Shown: positions 26,446 through 34,453 of the stretch, piece after piece | How the letters are laid out: every line of letters starts with the position of its first letter | Position numbering within the stretch: the stretch's first letter is position 1 | Source of the DNA: Albidovulum inexpectatum | Lineage (GTDB): Bacteria; Pseudomonadota; Alphaproteobacteria; Rhodobacterales; Rhodobacteraceae | Reading direction: 5' to 3' | Length of the DNA stretch: 64,000 nucleotides | NCBI RefSeq assembly: GCF_002927635.1 | Contig: NZ_PRDS01000007.1 | Location: 1-64,000, forward strand | Program-made: the position numbers and the translations under genes | The notes under the pieces: generated by a model | What the model was told of the DNA's origin: nothing | Databases searched by the model: none | The model's input: only the letters and a program-made list of their open reading frames with translations

Positions 26446-27327
26446 TCAGCTGTAATGGATGCGCCGTTCGATCAGGCGGAACTGGACGATGGTCAGCGCC
26501 AGCACCAGGATCATCAGGATGACCGACTGCGCCGACGAGCCGCCCAGATCGTTGCCCCGGAAGCCGTCAAGATAGACCTTGTAGACCAGCGTCTTGGGGT
26601 TGTTGCCGGGCTCGCCCTTCACCATCAGGTCGATGATGCCGAAGGTTTCGAACAGGGCATAGGTGATGTTGACGATCATCAGGAAAAAGGTGGTGGGCGC
26701 CAGAAGCGGGAAGATCACCGTCCAGAAGCGCCGGATCGAGGAGCGGCAGTCGATGGCCGCGGCCTCGCGCACGGAATTCGGAATGGATTGCAGACCCGAC
26801 AGGACAAAGATGAAGGTGTAGGGGATCTGCTTCCACGAGGCGACGATCATCATCGCGATTGCCGTGTCCCACCAGCTGACGCCGACCTGCATCTCGTGCC
26901 CGAACAGGGCCACGAAATCGACCAGCGGGCCGATATGCTGGTCAAACAGCATCACGCCGATCAGGCCCGCGACGGGTGGGGCGATCGCATAGACCCACAT
27001 CAGAAGCGTCTTGTAGGTGTTGTTGCCGCGCAGAACATTGTCGGCGGCCACGGCCAGCCACATGCCTATGCCCAGCGTGGCCAGGGTCACGACCGCCGTG
27101 AAGATCACGGTGAACCAGGCCGCGCGCGCGTAGTCGTCGGATGTCAGCGCGGTGACATAGTTTTCCAGCCCCACGAAGACCCGCGTGCCAAAGAACGGAT
27201 CTTCCAGAAAGAACGACGCCCATACCGCCTCGGCGGCGGGCCACAGGAAGAAGATCGATATCACCGCCATCTGCGGCAGCAGCAGAAGATACGGGCCGAA
27301 CCTCGAATCGAATTGCGCGCTCTTCAT
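26446..27327 (-). CDS. ugpA: Glycerol-3-phosphate ABC transporter permease UgpA
   Basis: A 293-residue inner-membrane permease partnering with UgpE. Six membrane segments; the EAA loop is SVREAAAIDCRSSIRRFWTV. The start YLLLLPQMAVISIFFLWPA is typical of UgpA/MalF-type first segments. It is separated from ugpB by 71 bases holding a strong hairpin, and from ugpE by 9 bases. Confidence 0.94.
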   Translation of the reverse strand: MKSAQFDSRFGPYLLLLPQMAVISIFFLWPAAEAVWASFFLEDPFFGTRVFVGLENYVTALTSDDYARAAWFTVIFTAVVTLATLGIGMWLAVAADNVLRGNNTYKTLLMWVYAIAPPVAGLIGVMLFDQHIGPLVDFVALFGHEMQVGVSWWDTAIAMMIVASWKQIPYTFIFVLSGLQSIPNSVREAAAIDCRSSIRRFWTVIFPLLAPTTFFLMIVNITYALFETFGIIDLMVKGEPGNNPKTLVYKVYLDGFRGNDLGGSSAQSVILMILVLALTIVQFRLIERRIHYS

Positions 27328-27350
27328 GTCGGGGTCTTTCCTGGGTGATG

Positions 27351-27377
27351 AAAGCCGGCGCTCTGGGCGCCGGCTTT
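27351..27377 (-). promoter_or_regulatory. Strong hairpin between ugpB and ugpA
   Basis: AAAGCCGGCGC and GCGCCGGCTTT form a perfect 11-bp stem with a 5-base loop. No U-run follows on the minus strand, so it is more likely an mRNA-stabilising element or weak attenuator than a full terminator. Such an element would let the abundant binding protein be made in excess over the membrane parts, a usual arrangement in binding-protein operons. Confidence 0.7.
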
Positions 27378-27398
27378 CGCATTGTTACGAAACGGTGG

Positions 27399-28715
27399 TC
27401 AGCCCGTCGTGCGGGCAAAGCGATCCAGCAGCGCGTTTGCTTCGCTTTCGATGGTCGCGAAGGCCGTATCGACGTCGGTCTCGCCCGAGAAGATGCGACC
27501 ATATTCGCGGTTCATCACGTCGCGGATCTGGACATAGTAGCCAAGGCGATAGCCGCGCGTCCATTCGCCCGCGCGCTCGTTGAGCTGCAGGATGCCGATC
27601 TCGGCCGCGGGGAAGCGCTCGTAATGGCCGTCCATTTTGGCCATCTCGTATGCGGCCTTGGTGATCGGGACATAGCCCGTCTCCTTGTGCCAGTAGTACT
27701 GGATTTCCGGCGACGAGAGATACTTGAAGAACTCGGCCGTGGCGCGGTTTTCCTCGGCGGGCTTGCCCGACAGGGCAAACAGCGCGGCGCCGCCGATGAA
27801 GGTGCTGTAGGGCTGTTCGGTGATCTCCTTCCAGTAGGGCAGGAAGGTGGCCGAGAACGGGAAGTTCGTCGATTTCAGCAGGCCGCCGAACGACCCCGAC
27901 GAACCCAGCCACATCGCCGCCTTGCCGGTTTCGAAGGCCGCCTGGTTGTCGTTCCAGCCCGTGCCGTAGAAGCCGAACAGGCCGGCATCCAGCCATTCCT
28001 TGACGCGGGCAAAGTGCATCTTGATCTCGGGCGTGTTGATCAGCAGCTTCGTTCCCTCGGCGCCATCGAAGCCGTTGTTGTTCGTCGCGAACTGCAGGTT
28101 GTGCCGCGAGAAGAAGTTTTCGGTGAAGATCCAGGGCAGGTGCGACTGGGCCAGCGGAACATAGCCCGCCTCCTTCAGCTTCGGCGCGATTTCCTGGAAT
28201 TCCTCCCAGGTCTTTGGCGGGGTGACGCCTGCCTTCTTCAGCGCGTCTTCGTTGTAGTACAGGATGGGCGTCGAGCTGTTGAACGGCATGCCGATCATCT
28301 TGCCCGCCGAATCGGCATAGAAGTAGCGCACGCCGTCGATATAGTCGTTGGGATCGAAGGCGACGCCGGTTTCGGCAAGCAGGTCTTCGGCCGCCGCCAC
28401 GGCGCCCGGCGCGCCGATGATGGTCGCCGCGCCCGCATCAAAGACCTGCGCGATGTTCGGATGTTCGCCCGCACGGAAGGCAGCGATGACCGAGGTCAGC
28501 GTGTCTTCGTAGCCTCCCTTGTAAGCGGGTTCGAGCATGGCCGCGCTCTGGTCGGCGTTGAACCGCGTCGCGATTTCGTTGACGACCTCGCCCAGACGGC
28601 CGCCCATCGCGTGCCACAGCGTGATCTTCGTGGCATCGGCCGCATGTGCCATGCGCGGCAGGGTGGTGCTAAGCGCCGTGGCGCCCGTGAGTGCGATAAA
28701 GCTTCTGCGATCCAT
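27399..28715 (-). CDS. ugpB: Glycerol-3-phosphate ABC transporter substrate-binding protein
   Basis: A 438-residue periplasmic binding protein that captures glycerol 3-phosphate and related diesters. The signal begins MDRRSFIALTGATAL with a twin-arginine-like RRSFI and a probable cut after MAHA. Mature blocks TLWHAMGGRLGEVVNEIATRF, NSSTPILYYNEDALKKAG and GGAALFALSGKP are typical of UgpB. ATG 28715 has GGAGAAAA upstream. A longer in-frame opening to 28835 crosses the Pho box and is rejected. First gene of the operon. Confidence 0.94.
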   Translation of the reverse strand: MDRRSFIALTGATALSTTLPRMAHAADATKITLWHAMGGRLGEVVNEIATRFNADQSAAMLEPAYKGGYEDTLTSVIAAFRAGEHPNIAQVFDAGAATIIGAPGAVAAAEDLLAETGVAFDPNDYIDGVRYFYADSAGKMIGMPFNSSTPILYYNEDALKKAGVTPPKTWEEFQEIAPKLKEAGYVPLAQSHLPWIFTENFFSRHNLQFATNNNGFDGAEGTKLLINTPEIKMHFARVKEWLDAGLFGFYGTGWNDNQAAFETGKAAMWLGSSGSFGGLLKSTNFPFSATFLPYWKEITEQPYSTFIGGAALFALSGKPAEENRATAEFFKYLSSPEIQYYWHKETGYVPITKAAYEMAKMDGHYERFPAAEIGILQLNERAGEWTRGYRLGYYVQIRDVMNREYGRIFSGETDVDTAFATIESEANALLDRFARTTG

Positions 28716-28766
28716 GGATTTTCTCCCTGAGAAGGTTGCTACGCTGCGGTGGCGTAGCTCTTGTTT

Positions 28767-28784
28767 GTGACAGACAGATGAACG
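28767..28784 (-). promoter_or_regulatory. Pho box upstream of ugpB
   Basis: On the minus strand CGTTCAT-CTGT-CTGTCAC matches two CTGTCAT half-sites (5/7 and 6/7) with the 4-base spacer expected for PhoB. It lies 51 bases before the ugpB ATG, where it can replace the -35 element. It predicts induction of the ugp operon by phosphate starvation, as known for ugp in other bacteria. No clear -10 was picked out. Confidence 0.75.
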
Positions 28785-29079
28785 CTGTTTCATGAAAAAG
28801 TAAAGATCGAAGATTCCCGATGAGAAAAGGAACAAACCCGATCATATGCGAAAGCGCACCGAACCCCATCGGGACATGACCGGCGATTGGGCAATCATTC
28901 ATGGCAAGGCTTGATCCGCCACGACGACCCGCGCGGAACATGGCCGGCCTGCGGCAAGGAATTCAGGGGGCCGGTCAGCGCCGTCAAAAGCAATGGGACG
29001 AGAAGATGCGACATGCCGATACCGCGCGAAAACGGCTGCGCATGGTGCGCCTTGACGGCGGTCGCGGCGTGGATCGGTC
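28785..29079. other. Intergenic stretch between ugpB promoter and the NFU gene
   Basis: About 300 bases without a convincing gene. Short frames exist on both strands but lack ribosome sites and recognisable composition. The part near 28790-28860 is AT-rich compared with its surroundings and probably belongs to the ugp promoter region. Nothing else was recognised. Confidence 0.5.
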
Positions 29080-29982
29080 CTAGGCCCGGGTTCCACTGCG
29101 CGCGGCGCGGGGCGGGGGCACTTCGCGTGCCGAGCCGTCGGGCAGGATCTCTGCGGCCCAGGCGCGGGTCTGGCTGCGGACGACGACACGCCGCTTGCCC
29201 GCATCCTTGCCTTCGCCGATTTCCGTCACTCCGACGACTTCTCCGTTCTTCATGGCGGCGCGCATCGCATCGGGCGTCAGCCCAAGACGGGGGGCCAGAT
29301 AGTCGGGATCGACGGCGATCCGCCCGTCCTCTAGCGTGACGGTGCCGGGCGGCAGGGGGCGGTTCAGAACGGGGGGCTCGCCGGGCGTTCTGCTGTAATA
29401 GGGGTTGGCGCCCAGTTCGTGCTCGGTCACATCCACGATCTCGCGGATATCGGGGCGGGCCGCGCGCAGCATGCGCTCGACGCCTTCGCGCAGGGTGGCG
29501 GCCGAGGCCGCGCAGCCCTGGCAGCCGCCCGACATGCGCAGGAAGACGCGGCCCTGTTCGACGCGCACCACGTCGATCTGCCCGCCATGCGCGGCGATCG
29601 CGGGATTGACCTGCCGGTGCAGGATCTCCTCGACAGCGCGCAGCAGGGCCGCATCGTCATTGCGTGCCTGCGCCGTGCCCAGCGGGCTTGCGGTTTCGGC
29701 CATGACCTTGCGGATGGTCGCCGCGACCTGGTGCTTCAGGCTGGCCCAGTCGGCCGTGGGGGCCTTGCGCAGCCAGATCGTTGCCCCGTCGATGGCGATG
29801 CGCTCAATGCCTTCCACGCCAAACAGCGCGCGCGCAAGCGGCGCCATTGCCGCCTCTTCGGGCGAATTGAAGCGGTTGGCCACGCCCGCCGGCAGCGGCT
29901 GGTCCAGCATGAAACCCATCGCGTGCGGATCCGTCATCGAACTGCGCGCGCGGATGCGCATTTGTCCGGGCGCGTCAGACAT
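29080..29982 (-). CDS. NFU-type Fe-S scaffold protein with C-terminal DUF6522-like domain
   Basis: A 300-residue protein in three parts. Residues about 25-95 look like the NFU N-terminal domain (SPEEAAMAPLARALFGVEGI). Residues about 110-195 are the NifU C-terminal domain with the cluster-binding pair Cys154 and Cys157 (SGGCQGCAAS). The last about 95 residues resemble DUF6522 (VTLEDGRIAVDPDYLAPRLG). It likely carries [4Fe-4S] clusters to target proteins. The start overlaps the Mrp gene by 8 bases. The fusion to the third domain is unusual; NFU itself is confident, the DUF name less so. Confidence 0.82.
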   Translation of the reverse strand: MSDAPGQMRIRARSSMTDPHAMGFMLDQPLPAGVANRFNSPEEAAMAPLARALFGVEGIERIAIDGATIWLRKAPTADWASLKHQVAATIRKVMAETASPLGTAQARNDDAALLRAVEEILHRQVNPAIAAHGGQIDVVRVEQGRVFLRMSGGCQGCAASAATLREGVERMLRAARPDIREIVDVTEHELGANPYYSRTPGEPPVLNRPLPPGTVTLEDGRIAVDPDYLAPRLGLTPDAMRAAMKNGEVVGVTEIGEGKDAGKRRVVVRSQTRAWAAEILPDGSAREVPPPRAARSGTRA

Positions 29983-31135
29983 CCTCGACCTCGGGCTCGC
30001 TCATTTCGCGCAGGCTGGCGAAAGTGTGGATGCCGGTGTCGTGTCCATCGCTGAAGGCAAGCCCCAGCGCATAGTTTCCGACACTGTGCACACGGGTCAG
30101 GTGGACATCCAGCGGCACGGTCTCGGGCAACAGCAGCCTTGCGCCGGTCATCTCGTCCTTGCAGCGCGCGCATCCGCAGGCAAGGCGCAGGTCGCGCGCG
30201 GGGATCGTCTGGCGCCGGCCGTCCCCCCAGGTCAGCGTCAGTGCCTCGGGGCGGATCTCGATGCCGCAAAGCGCGCCGGGGGGCGTATCCGGGCCGGGCG
30301 CAACCGGGGCAGCGGGCGATTCCGCCTGCCCGGGCGTCCAGGAAAACGGTGTGGCGATTCCACCCGATGACACGGACTCGGCCGCGATTTTCGTGGCGAT
30401 GTCGCGACACGCCGTCGCGGCGGGAGAATCGGGCGCGGTCAGAACGACCGGCCTGCCGGCATCGCCGCAATCGACGACCGACGGGTCCAGCGGAATCCGC
30501 CCCAGGAAGGGGACACCGAGTTCGGCCGCGACGCGTTCGCCACCGCCCTGATGGAAGATATGGGTCACCGTTCCGCAGCTGGGGCAGGTGAAGCCGGACA
30601 TGTTTTCGACCACCCCCAGGATCGGGACATTGACCTGTTCCATCATGCGCAGACCGCGCCGGGCAATCTTCAGGCTGACATCCTGCGGCGTGCTGACCAC
30701 GACCGCGCCCGACAGCGGAAATGCCTGCGCCAGCGTCAGCTGGATGTCGCCCGTGCCGGGGGGCAGGTCCAGCAGCAGGACGTCCAGCGGCCCCCAATCG
30801 ACCTGACGCACGAACATCTGCAGGTATTTTGACACCATCGGTCCGCGCAGGATCGCCGGGCGATCATCGTCGGTCAGCATGCCCATCGAGATGACGCGCA
30901 CGCCATGCGCCCGGGCGGGGATGACCCGGCCCTCGGGCGTCATGGCCGGGGGGGCCGAGGCAATCCCGAGCATCCCCGGGATCGATGGGCCATAGATGTC
31001 GGCATCCACCACGCCCACGCGCAGCCCCGCCTGCGCCATGGCGACGGCGATATTCGCCGTGACGGTCGATTTGCCGACCCCGCCCTTGCCGCTGGAAATC
31101 GCGATCAGTCGCGGTGTTGTCTCAGTCGTTGTCAT
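29975..31135 (-). CDS. Mrp/ApbC-type P-loop ATPase fused to DUF971 (HCF101-like)
   Basis: A 386-residue Fe-S carrier ATPase. The deviant Walker A GKGGVGKST is at residues 16-24, and VVDADIYGPSIPGMLG and LLLDLPPGTGD are typical of Mrp. The CPSC pair (Cys184, Cys187) is the cluster-binding motif. After a Pro/Ala-rich linker, about residues 285-380 form a DUF971 domain containing CGCARC. Plant HCF101 also has Mrp followed by DUF971, but with an N-terminal DUF59 domain that is absent here. ATG 31135 is preferred; an in-frame start at 31159 is possible. It overlaps the MarR gene by 14 bases and the NFU gene by 8, so all three form one operon. Confidence 0.88.
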   Translation of the reverse strand: MTTTETTPRLIAISSGKGGVGKSTVTANIAVAMAQAGLRVGVVDADIYGPSIPGMLGIASAPPAMTPEGRVIPARAHGVRVISMGMLTDDDRPAILRGPMVSKYLQMFVRQVDWGPLDVLLLDLPPGTGDIQLTLAQAFPLSGAVVVSTPQDVSLKIARRGLRMMEQVNVPILGVVENMSGFTCPSCGTVTHIFHQGGGERVAAELGVPFLGRIPLDPSVVDCGDAGRPVVLTAPDSPAATACRDIATKIAAESVSSGGIATPFSWTPGQAESPAAPVAPGPDTPPGALCGIEIRPEALTLTWGDGRRQTIPARDLRLACGCARCKDEMTGARLLLPETVPLDVHLTRVHSVGNYALGLAFSDGHDTGIHTFASLREMSEPEVEDV

Positions 31136-31745
31136 TCCTGTCGTGTCCTGTCTTCGCAATTGTCCGGCCGGGGGTCAGTTCGCTTGCGGCATGGTTTGCG
31201 CATAGGCTGGCGCGATCGGTGATCTCGATATCCCGGCCCATGCAGGCGCAATGCGCGCCGGATGTGCGTTCTTCCAGATGCTTGCAATCGTCGCAGGTCC
31301 CGAAGGCGGGAAGGCCCCGGCGCGCGGCCAGCTGGGCGGCCAGTCGCATCAGCGTTGCGTGGAAGGCGCGCCGCTCGGTTTCGTCAAGGTCGGCAATCGC
31401 GGCCACCAGATCCTGAAAGGGATCGTCGGCGAGCACCTTCCTGCCTTGTTCGGTCAGGTCAAAGCGCACGCTGCGCCCGTCCTCCTCGGATCGGCGCCGC
31501 GCGATCAGTCCGCGGCATTCCAGCGACTTTGTGATCTGAGAAGCCGTCCCCCGCGTAGTCGCATGGAAAGAAGCGAAACCGGACGGCGTTCTTGTCCGGG
31601 CATTGGCCCGCGCCAGGAACCGCAGGCAGGTCCACTGGGCCGCGGTCAGGCCCGACGCCCCATCCTCGCACCGGGCGGCGCGTCCAAGATGGATCAGGAT
31701 CTGCGCAAGGCAATCCGCTTCGGGCAGTTCGTTCGGTCGCGTCAT
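31122..31745 (-). CDS. MarR-family regulator with cysteine-rich C-terminal tail
   Basis: A 207-residue regulator. Residues about 10-140 are a MarR winged helix (LTAAQWTCLRFL, TRGTASQITKSLECRGLIAR, RSEEDGRSVRFDLTEQG). The last 60 residues hold Cys151-x2-Cys154, Cys166-x-Cys168 and Cys182, a set able to bind zinc or an Fe-S cluster; ordinary MarR proteins lack it. It is first in the operon with the Mrp and NFU genes, so the tail may sense Fe-S or redox state. ATG 31745 is chosen as a normal MarR start; the frame is open to 31832 across the intergenic promoter region. Confidence 0.85.
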   Translation of the reverse strand: MTRPNELPEADCLAQILIHLGRAARCEDGASGLTAAQWTCLRFLARANARTRTPSGFASFHATTRGTASQITKSLECRGLIARRRSEEDGRSVRFDLTEQGRKVLADDPFQDLVAAIADLDETERRAFHATLMRLAAQLAARRGLPAFGTCDDCKHLEERTSGAHCACMGRDIEITDRASLCANHAASELTPGRTIAKTGHDRNDND

Positions 31746-31773
31746 TGTGAATTGATAGCGATACGAAATCATT

Positions 31774-31814
31774 TTGACAAGCCGGGTCGAAAGGAAATAG
31801 TTTCGAACCGAAAC
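31774..31814 (+). promoter_or_regulatory. Putative promoter with overlapping 15-bp inverted repeat, between MarR and sigma genes
   Basis: On the plus strand TTGACA (31774-31779) and AATAGT (31796-31801) are separated by 16 bases and form a fair sigma-70-like promoter for the sigma factor gene. Directly overlapping the -10 and the likely start is GTTTCG-AAC-CGAAAC (31800-31814), a perfect inverted repeat. It is a good candidate operator for the divergently encoded MarR regulator. Spacing and repeat are seen; use is inferred. Confidence 0.5.
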
Positions 31815-31830
31815 CAACAGGAGGCCGCGC

Positions 31831-32661
31831 ATGAATACTCCCTATCCCAACTGGGGCCGCAGACGCTCGGCGGATCGCTCTCGCGCCCTGTCGGCCGAAG
31901 ACGAAGCCAACCTGATCCGTGCGTGGCAGGAGCGTGGGGATGAACGCGCGCGCGAGCGCCTTCTGAATGCCTTTGCGCCGATGGCGGTCGCAATGGCGCG
32001 GCGCTTTTCGGGCGGGCGCGGTGTGGCGGATCCCGACCTTGTCCAGCAGGCCAATATCGGTCTGATGAAGGCGCTTGACCGGTTCGACCTGAGCCGGGGC
32101 CGCCGCTTTTCGACCTATGCCGTCTGGTGGGTGCGTGCCGAAGTCCAGGAATATCGTCGCACCATGGGGTCGATCGTTCGTCGCCCGAATTCGGGCGATT
32201 CGGGAATGAGATCGGCCCTGAGCCGTCTCGACGGCATCCATGTCGGCGACGATGCGCGGATCGCGCAGGAACTGGGCATCGAACAGGACGCGCTGGAGGC
32301 GATGCGCGCCCGTGCCGTGCGGGCCGACGCGTCGTTGAACGTTTCGTCGCTGGACGACAAGGCCGAAGACCGGCTGGCCAACCTGGTCGATCCCGACAGC
32401 ATCGATCCGGGCGACCGCGTCGACTGGCTGGATCAGCAGACGCTTCGCGACGCGCTGGTGCGCGCCCTGTCGGACCTGCCCGATCGCGAGCGCGACATCA
32501 TTCTGGCGACCCAGGTCCGGGAGCCTGCCGCGACGCTCGAGGAATTGGGCCAGCGCCATCGGATATCGAAGGAGCGTGTGCGCCAGCTGCGCGAACGTGC
32601 GCTTGAACGCATGCGCGAGGCGCTGAGCCGGTCGGGCGCGCGGATCGAAGCCTTCATCTGA
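31831..32661 (+). CDS. Sigma-70 family factor, RpoH-like but without the RpoH box
   Basis: A 276-residue sigma factor. Region 2 is clear ([35 protein letters not shown]), and region 4 ends in a helix-turn-helix ([20 protein letters not shown]). Overall it is nearest to heat-shock sigma RpoH. However, the segment after region 2.4, where RpoH proteins carry the QRKLFFNLR box, reads [11 protein letters not shown] here, so it is a divergent member. AGGAGG precedes the ATG. Its promoter region is shared with the MarR/Mrp/NFU operon. Targets are unknown. Confidence 0.85.
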   Translation: MNTPYPNWGRRRSADRSRALSAEDEANLIRAWQERGDERARERLLNAFAPMAVAMARRFSGGRGVADPDLVQQANIGLMKALDRFDLSRGRRFSTYAVWWVRAEVQEYRRTMGSIVRRPNSGDSGMRSALSRLDGIHVGDDARIAQELGIEQDALEAMRARAVRADASLNVSSLDDKAEDRLANLVDPDSIDPGDRVDWLDQQTLRDALVRALSDLPDRERDIILATQVREPAATLEELGQRHRISKERVRQLRERALERMREALSRSGARIEAFI

Positions 32662-32740
32662 CGGGCCGGGCCTGCCGCATGGACAATTCCGGCCCGTGAT
32701 GGCATCAGCCCCGGCGTATCAACGGCGTGGGGCAGTGCAG

Positions 32741-33778
32741 ATGAGCATTTTCGAAAGGTACCTTTCGCTTTGGGTCGCCCTTGCGATGATCGCGGGCATC
32801 GTGCTGGGCCTTGTCGCGCCGGGCCTGGTCGAGGCCATCGCCGCGGCCGAGATCGCCCGGGTCAATCTGGTTGTCGGCGTGCTGATCTGGGCGATGGTCT
32901 ATCCGATGATGATCGGCGTCGATCTGGGGGCGCTGGGGCAGGCCGTGCGTCAGCCGAAAGGGCTGACCATCACGCTGATCGTCAACTGGCTGATCAAGCC
33001 CTTCACCATGGCCGCGCTTGGCGTGTTGTTCTTCGAACATGTCTTTGCCGACCTGATCGCGCCGGAAGACGCACAGCAATATATCGCCGGCCTGATCCTG
33101 CTGGGTGCCGCGCCATGCACCGCGATGGTGTTCGTGTGGTCGCAACTGACCCGCGGCGACGAGAACTATACCCTGCTGCAGGTTTCGGTGAACGATGTCG
33201 TGATGGTCTTTGCCTTTGCGCCGATCGTGGCCTTCCTCCTGGGTGTGACCGAGATCGAGGTGCCCTGGCAGACGCTGGTCCTGTCGGTCGTGCTGTTCGT
33301 GGCGCTTCCCCTGGTCGCCGGGGCGCTGACGCGGCGCGCGCTGGGCAGCGAGGAAAGGATCGAGGCTTTTCGCGAGCGGCTGAAGCCGTGGTCGGTCATC
33401 GGGCTGATCGCGACGGTGATGATCCTGTTCGGCCTGCAGGGCAAGGTGATCGTCGAACGCCCCGAGGTCATCCTGCTGATCGCGATTCCGATCCTGATCC
33501 AGTCCTACGGCATCTTCGCGCTGGGCTATGGCGCAGCCTATGCCCTGCATGTTCCGCACCGCATCGCCGCGCCCTGCGCGCTGATCGGCACGTCGAACTT
33601 CTTCGAACTGGCGGTTGCGGTTGCAATCAGCCTGTTCGGTCTGAATTCGGGCGCGGCGCTGGCCACCGTGGTGGGCGTGCTGGTCGAGGTGCCGGTGATG
33701 CTGTCGCTGGTGGCTTTTGCAAACCGCACGCGCGGGCGGTTCGAGGACCGGGCCAAGGCCGCCGGGCAGACCGGCTGA
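32741..33778 (+). CDS. ACR3-family transporter (arsenite efflux type)
   Basis: A 345-residue membrane protein with about ten segments of the ACR3/BASS superfamily, which usually exports arsenite. The conserved cysteine is in [19 protein letters not shown], and [20 protein letters not shown] is also typical. ATG 32741 is chosen because [19 protein letters not shown] is the normal ACR3 start; earlier in-frame codons at 32696-32699 have no better ribosome site. No arsR or arsC is nearby, so it stands alone. It ends 3 bases before the convergent LOG gene. Confidence 0.88.
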   Translation: MSIFERYLSLWVALAMIAGIVLGLVAPGLVEAIAAAEIARVNLVVGVLIWAMVYPMMIGVDLGALGQAVRQPKGLTITLIVNWLIKPFTMAALGVLFFEHVFADLIAPEDAQQYIAGLILLGAAPCTAMVFVWSQLTRGDENYTLLQVSVNDVVMVFAFAPIVAFLLGVTEIEVPWQTLVLSVVLFVALPLVAGALTRRALGSEERIEAFRERLKPWSVIGLIATVMILFGLQGKVIVERPEVILLIAIPILIQSYGIFALGYGAAYALHVPHRIAAPCALIGTSNFFELAVAVAISLFGLNSGAALATVVGVLVEVPVMLSLVAFANRTRGRFEDRAKAAGQTG

Positions 33779-33781
33779 GCA

Positions 33782-34339
33782 TCAGCCCAGCCGGGCTTGC
33801 AGGCGGGAATCCAGCGTGTCGGTGTCGGGGACGGCCTCGATGAAATCGCGCAGCGAGGCTTCCGCGAAACCTTCAGCGATCACGTGATCGATGAGCCCGA
33901 TCAGGGGTTGCCAGAATCCTTGCGTGTCCAGCAGGAAGATGGGCTTGTCATGCAGGCCAAGCTGGCGCCATGTCAGGACCTCGAAGAATTCGTCCAGCGA
34001 TCCCGCGCCGCCCGGCATGACGACCACGGCATCGGCGTTCATGAACATCACCTTCTTCCGTTCATGCATGGTTTCGGTGATGACGAAGGTGGTCAGGTCG
34101 CGCTTGCCGACCTCGCGCGCCAGCAGATGGGTGGGGATCACGCCCAGGGTCTGGCCGCCCTCGGCCTGCGCGGTGCGGGCGACTTCTCCCATCAGGCCGA
34201 CATCGCCCGCGCCATAGACAAGCCGCCAGCCGTTTCGCGCCAGCATTGCGCCGACGGCGCGGGCATCGCGGGCATAGGAGGGGTGCCGCCCGGCGCGCGA
34301 ACCGCAGTAGACGCAGACGGATTTCGGGAAATTGCTCAT
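33782..34339 (-). CDS. LOG family protein (cytokinin riboside phosphoribohydrolase-like)
   Basis: A 185-residue Rossmann-fold protein of the LOG/TIGR00730 group; characterised members cleave nucleoside monophosphates into base and ribose phosphate. The motifs PGGAGSLDEFFEVLTW and HERKKVMF are intact. The start MSNFPKSVCVYCGSR at 34339 is standard. The frame stays open upstream to 37459, but that part lies antisense to the LysM and ABC genes and is not coding. It is divergent from the LysM protein gene. Confidence 0.9.
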   Translation of the reverse strand: MSNFPKSVCVYCGSRAGRHPSYARDARAVGAMLARNGWRLVYGAGDVGLMGEVARTAQAEGGQTLGVIPTHLLAREVGKRDLTTFVITETMHERKKVMFMNADAVVVMPGGAGSLDEFFEVLTWRQLGLHDKPIFLLDTQGFWQPLIGLIDHVIAEGFAEASLRDFIEAVPDTDTLDSRLQARLG

Positions 34340-34453
34340 TGACCGGCCCTGAAATGATTGCTTTTTCCCGTGATAGCGGCCTTTCTTGGCCAATCGCAAG
34401 CGGATCGCATCGCCGCCGAAGGACCGGGGCGATCGTCGAAGGGCGGAGGGGAG

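Noticed and set aside
28901-29083. A 60-codon plus-strand frame before the NFU gene
   Set aside because: No ribosome site, basic shadow-like composition and no recognisable feature.
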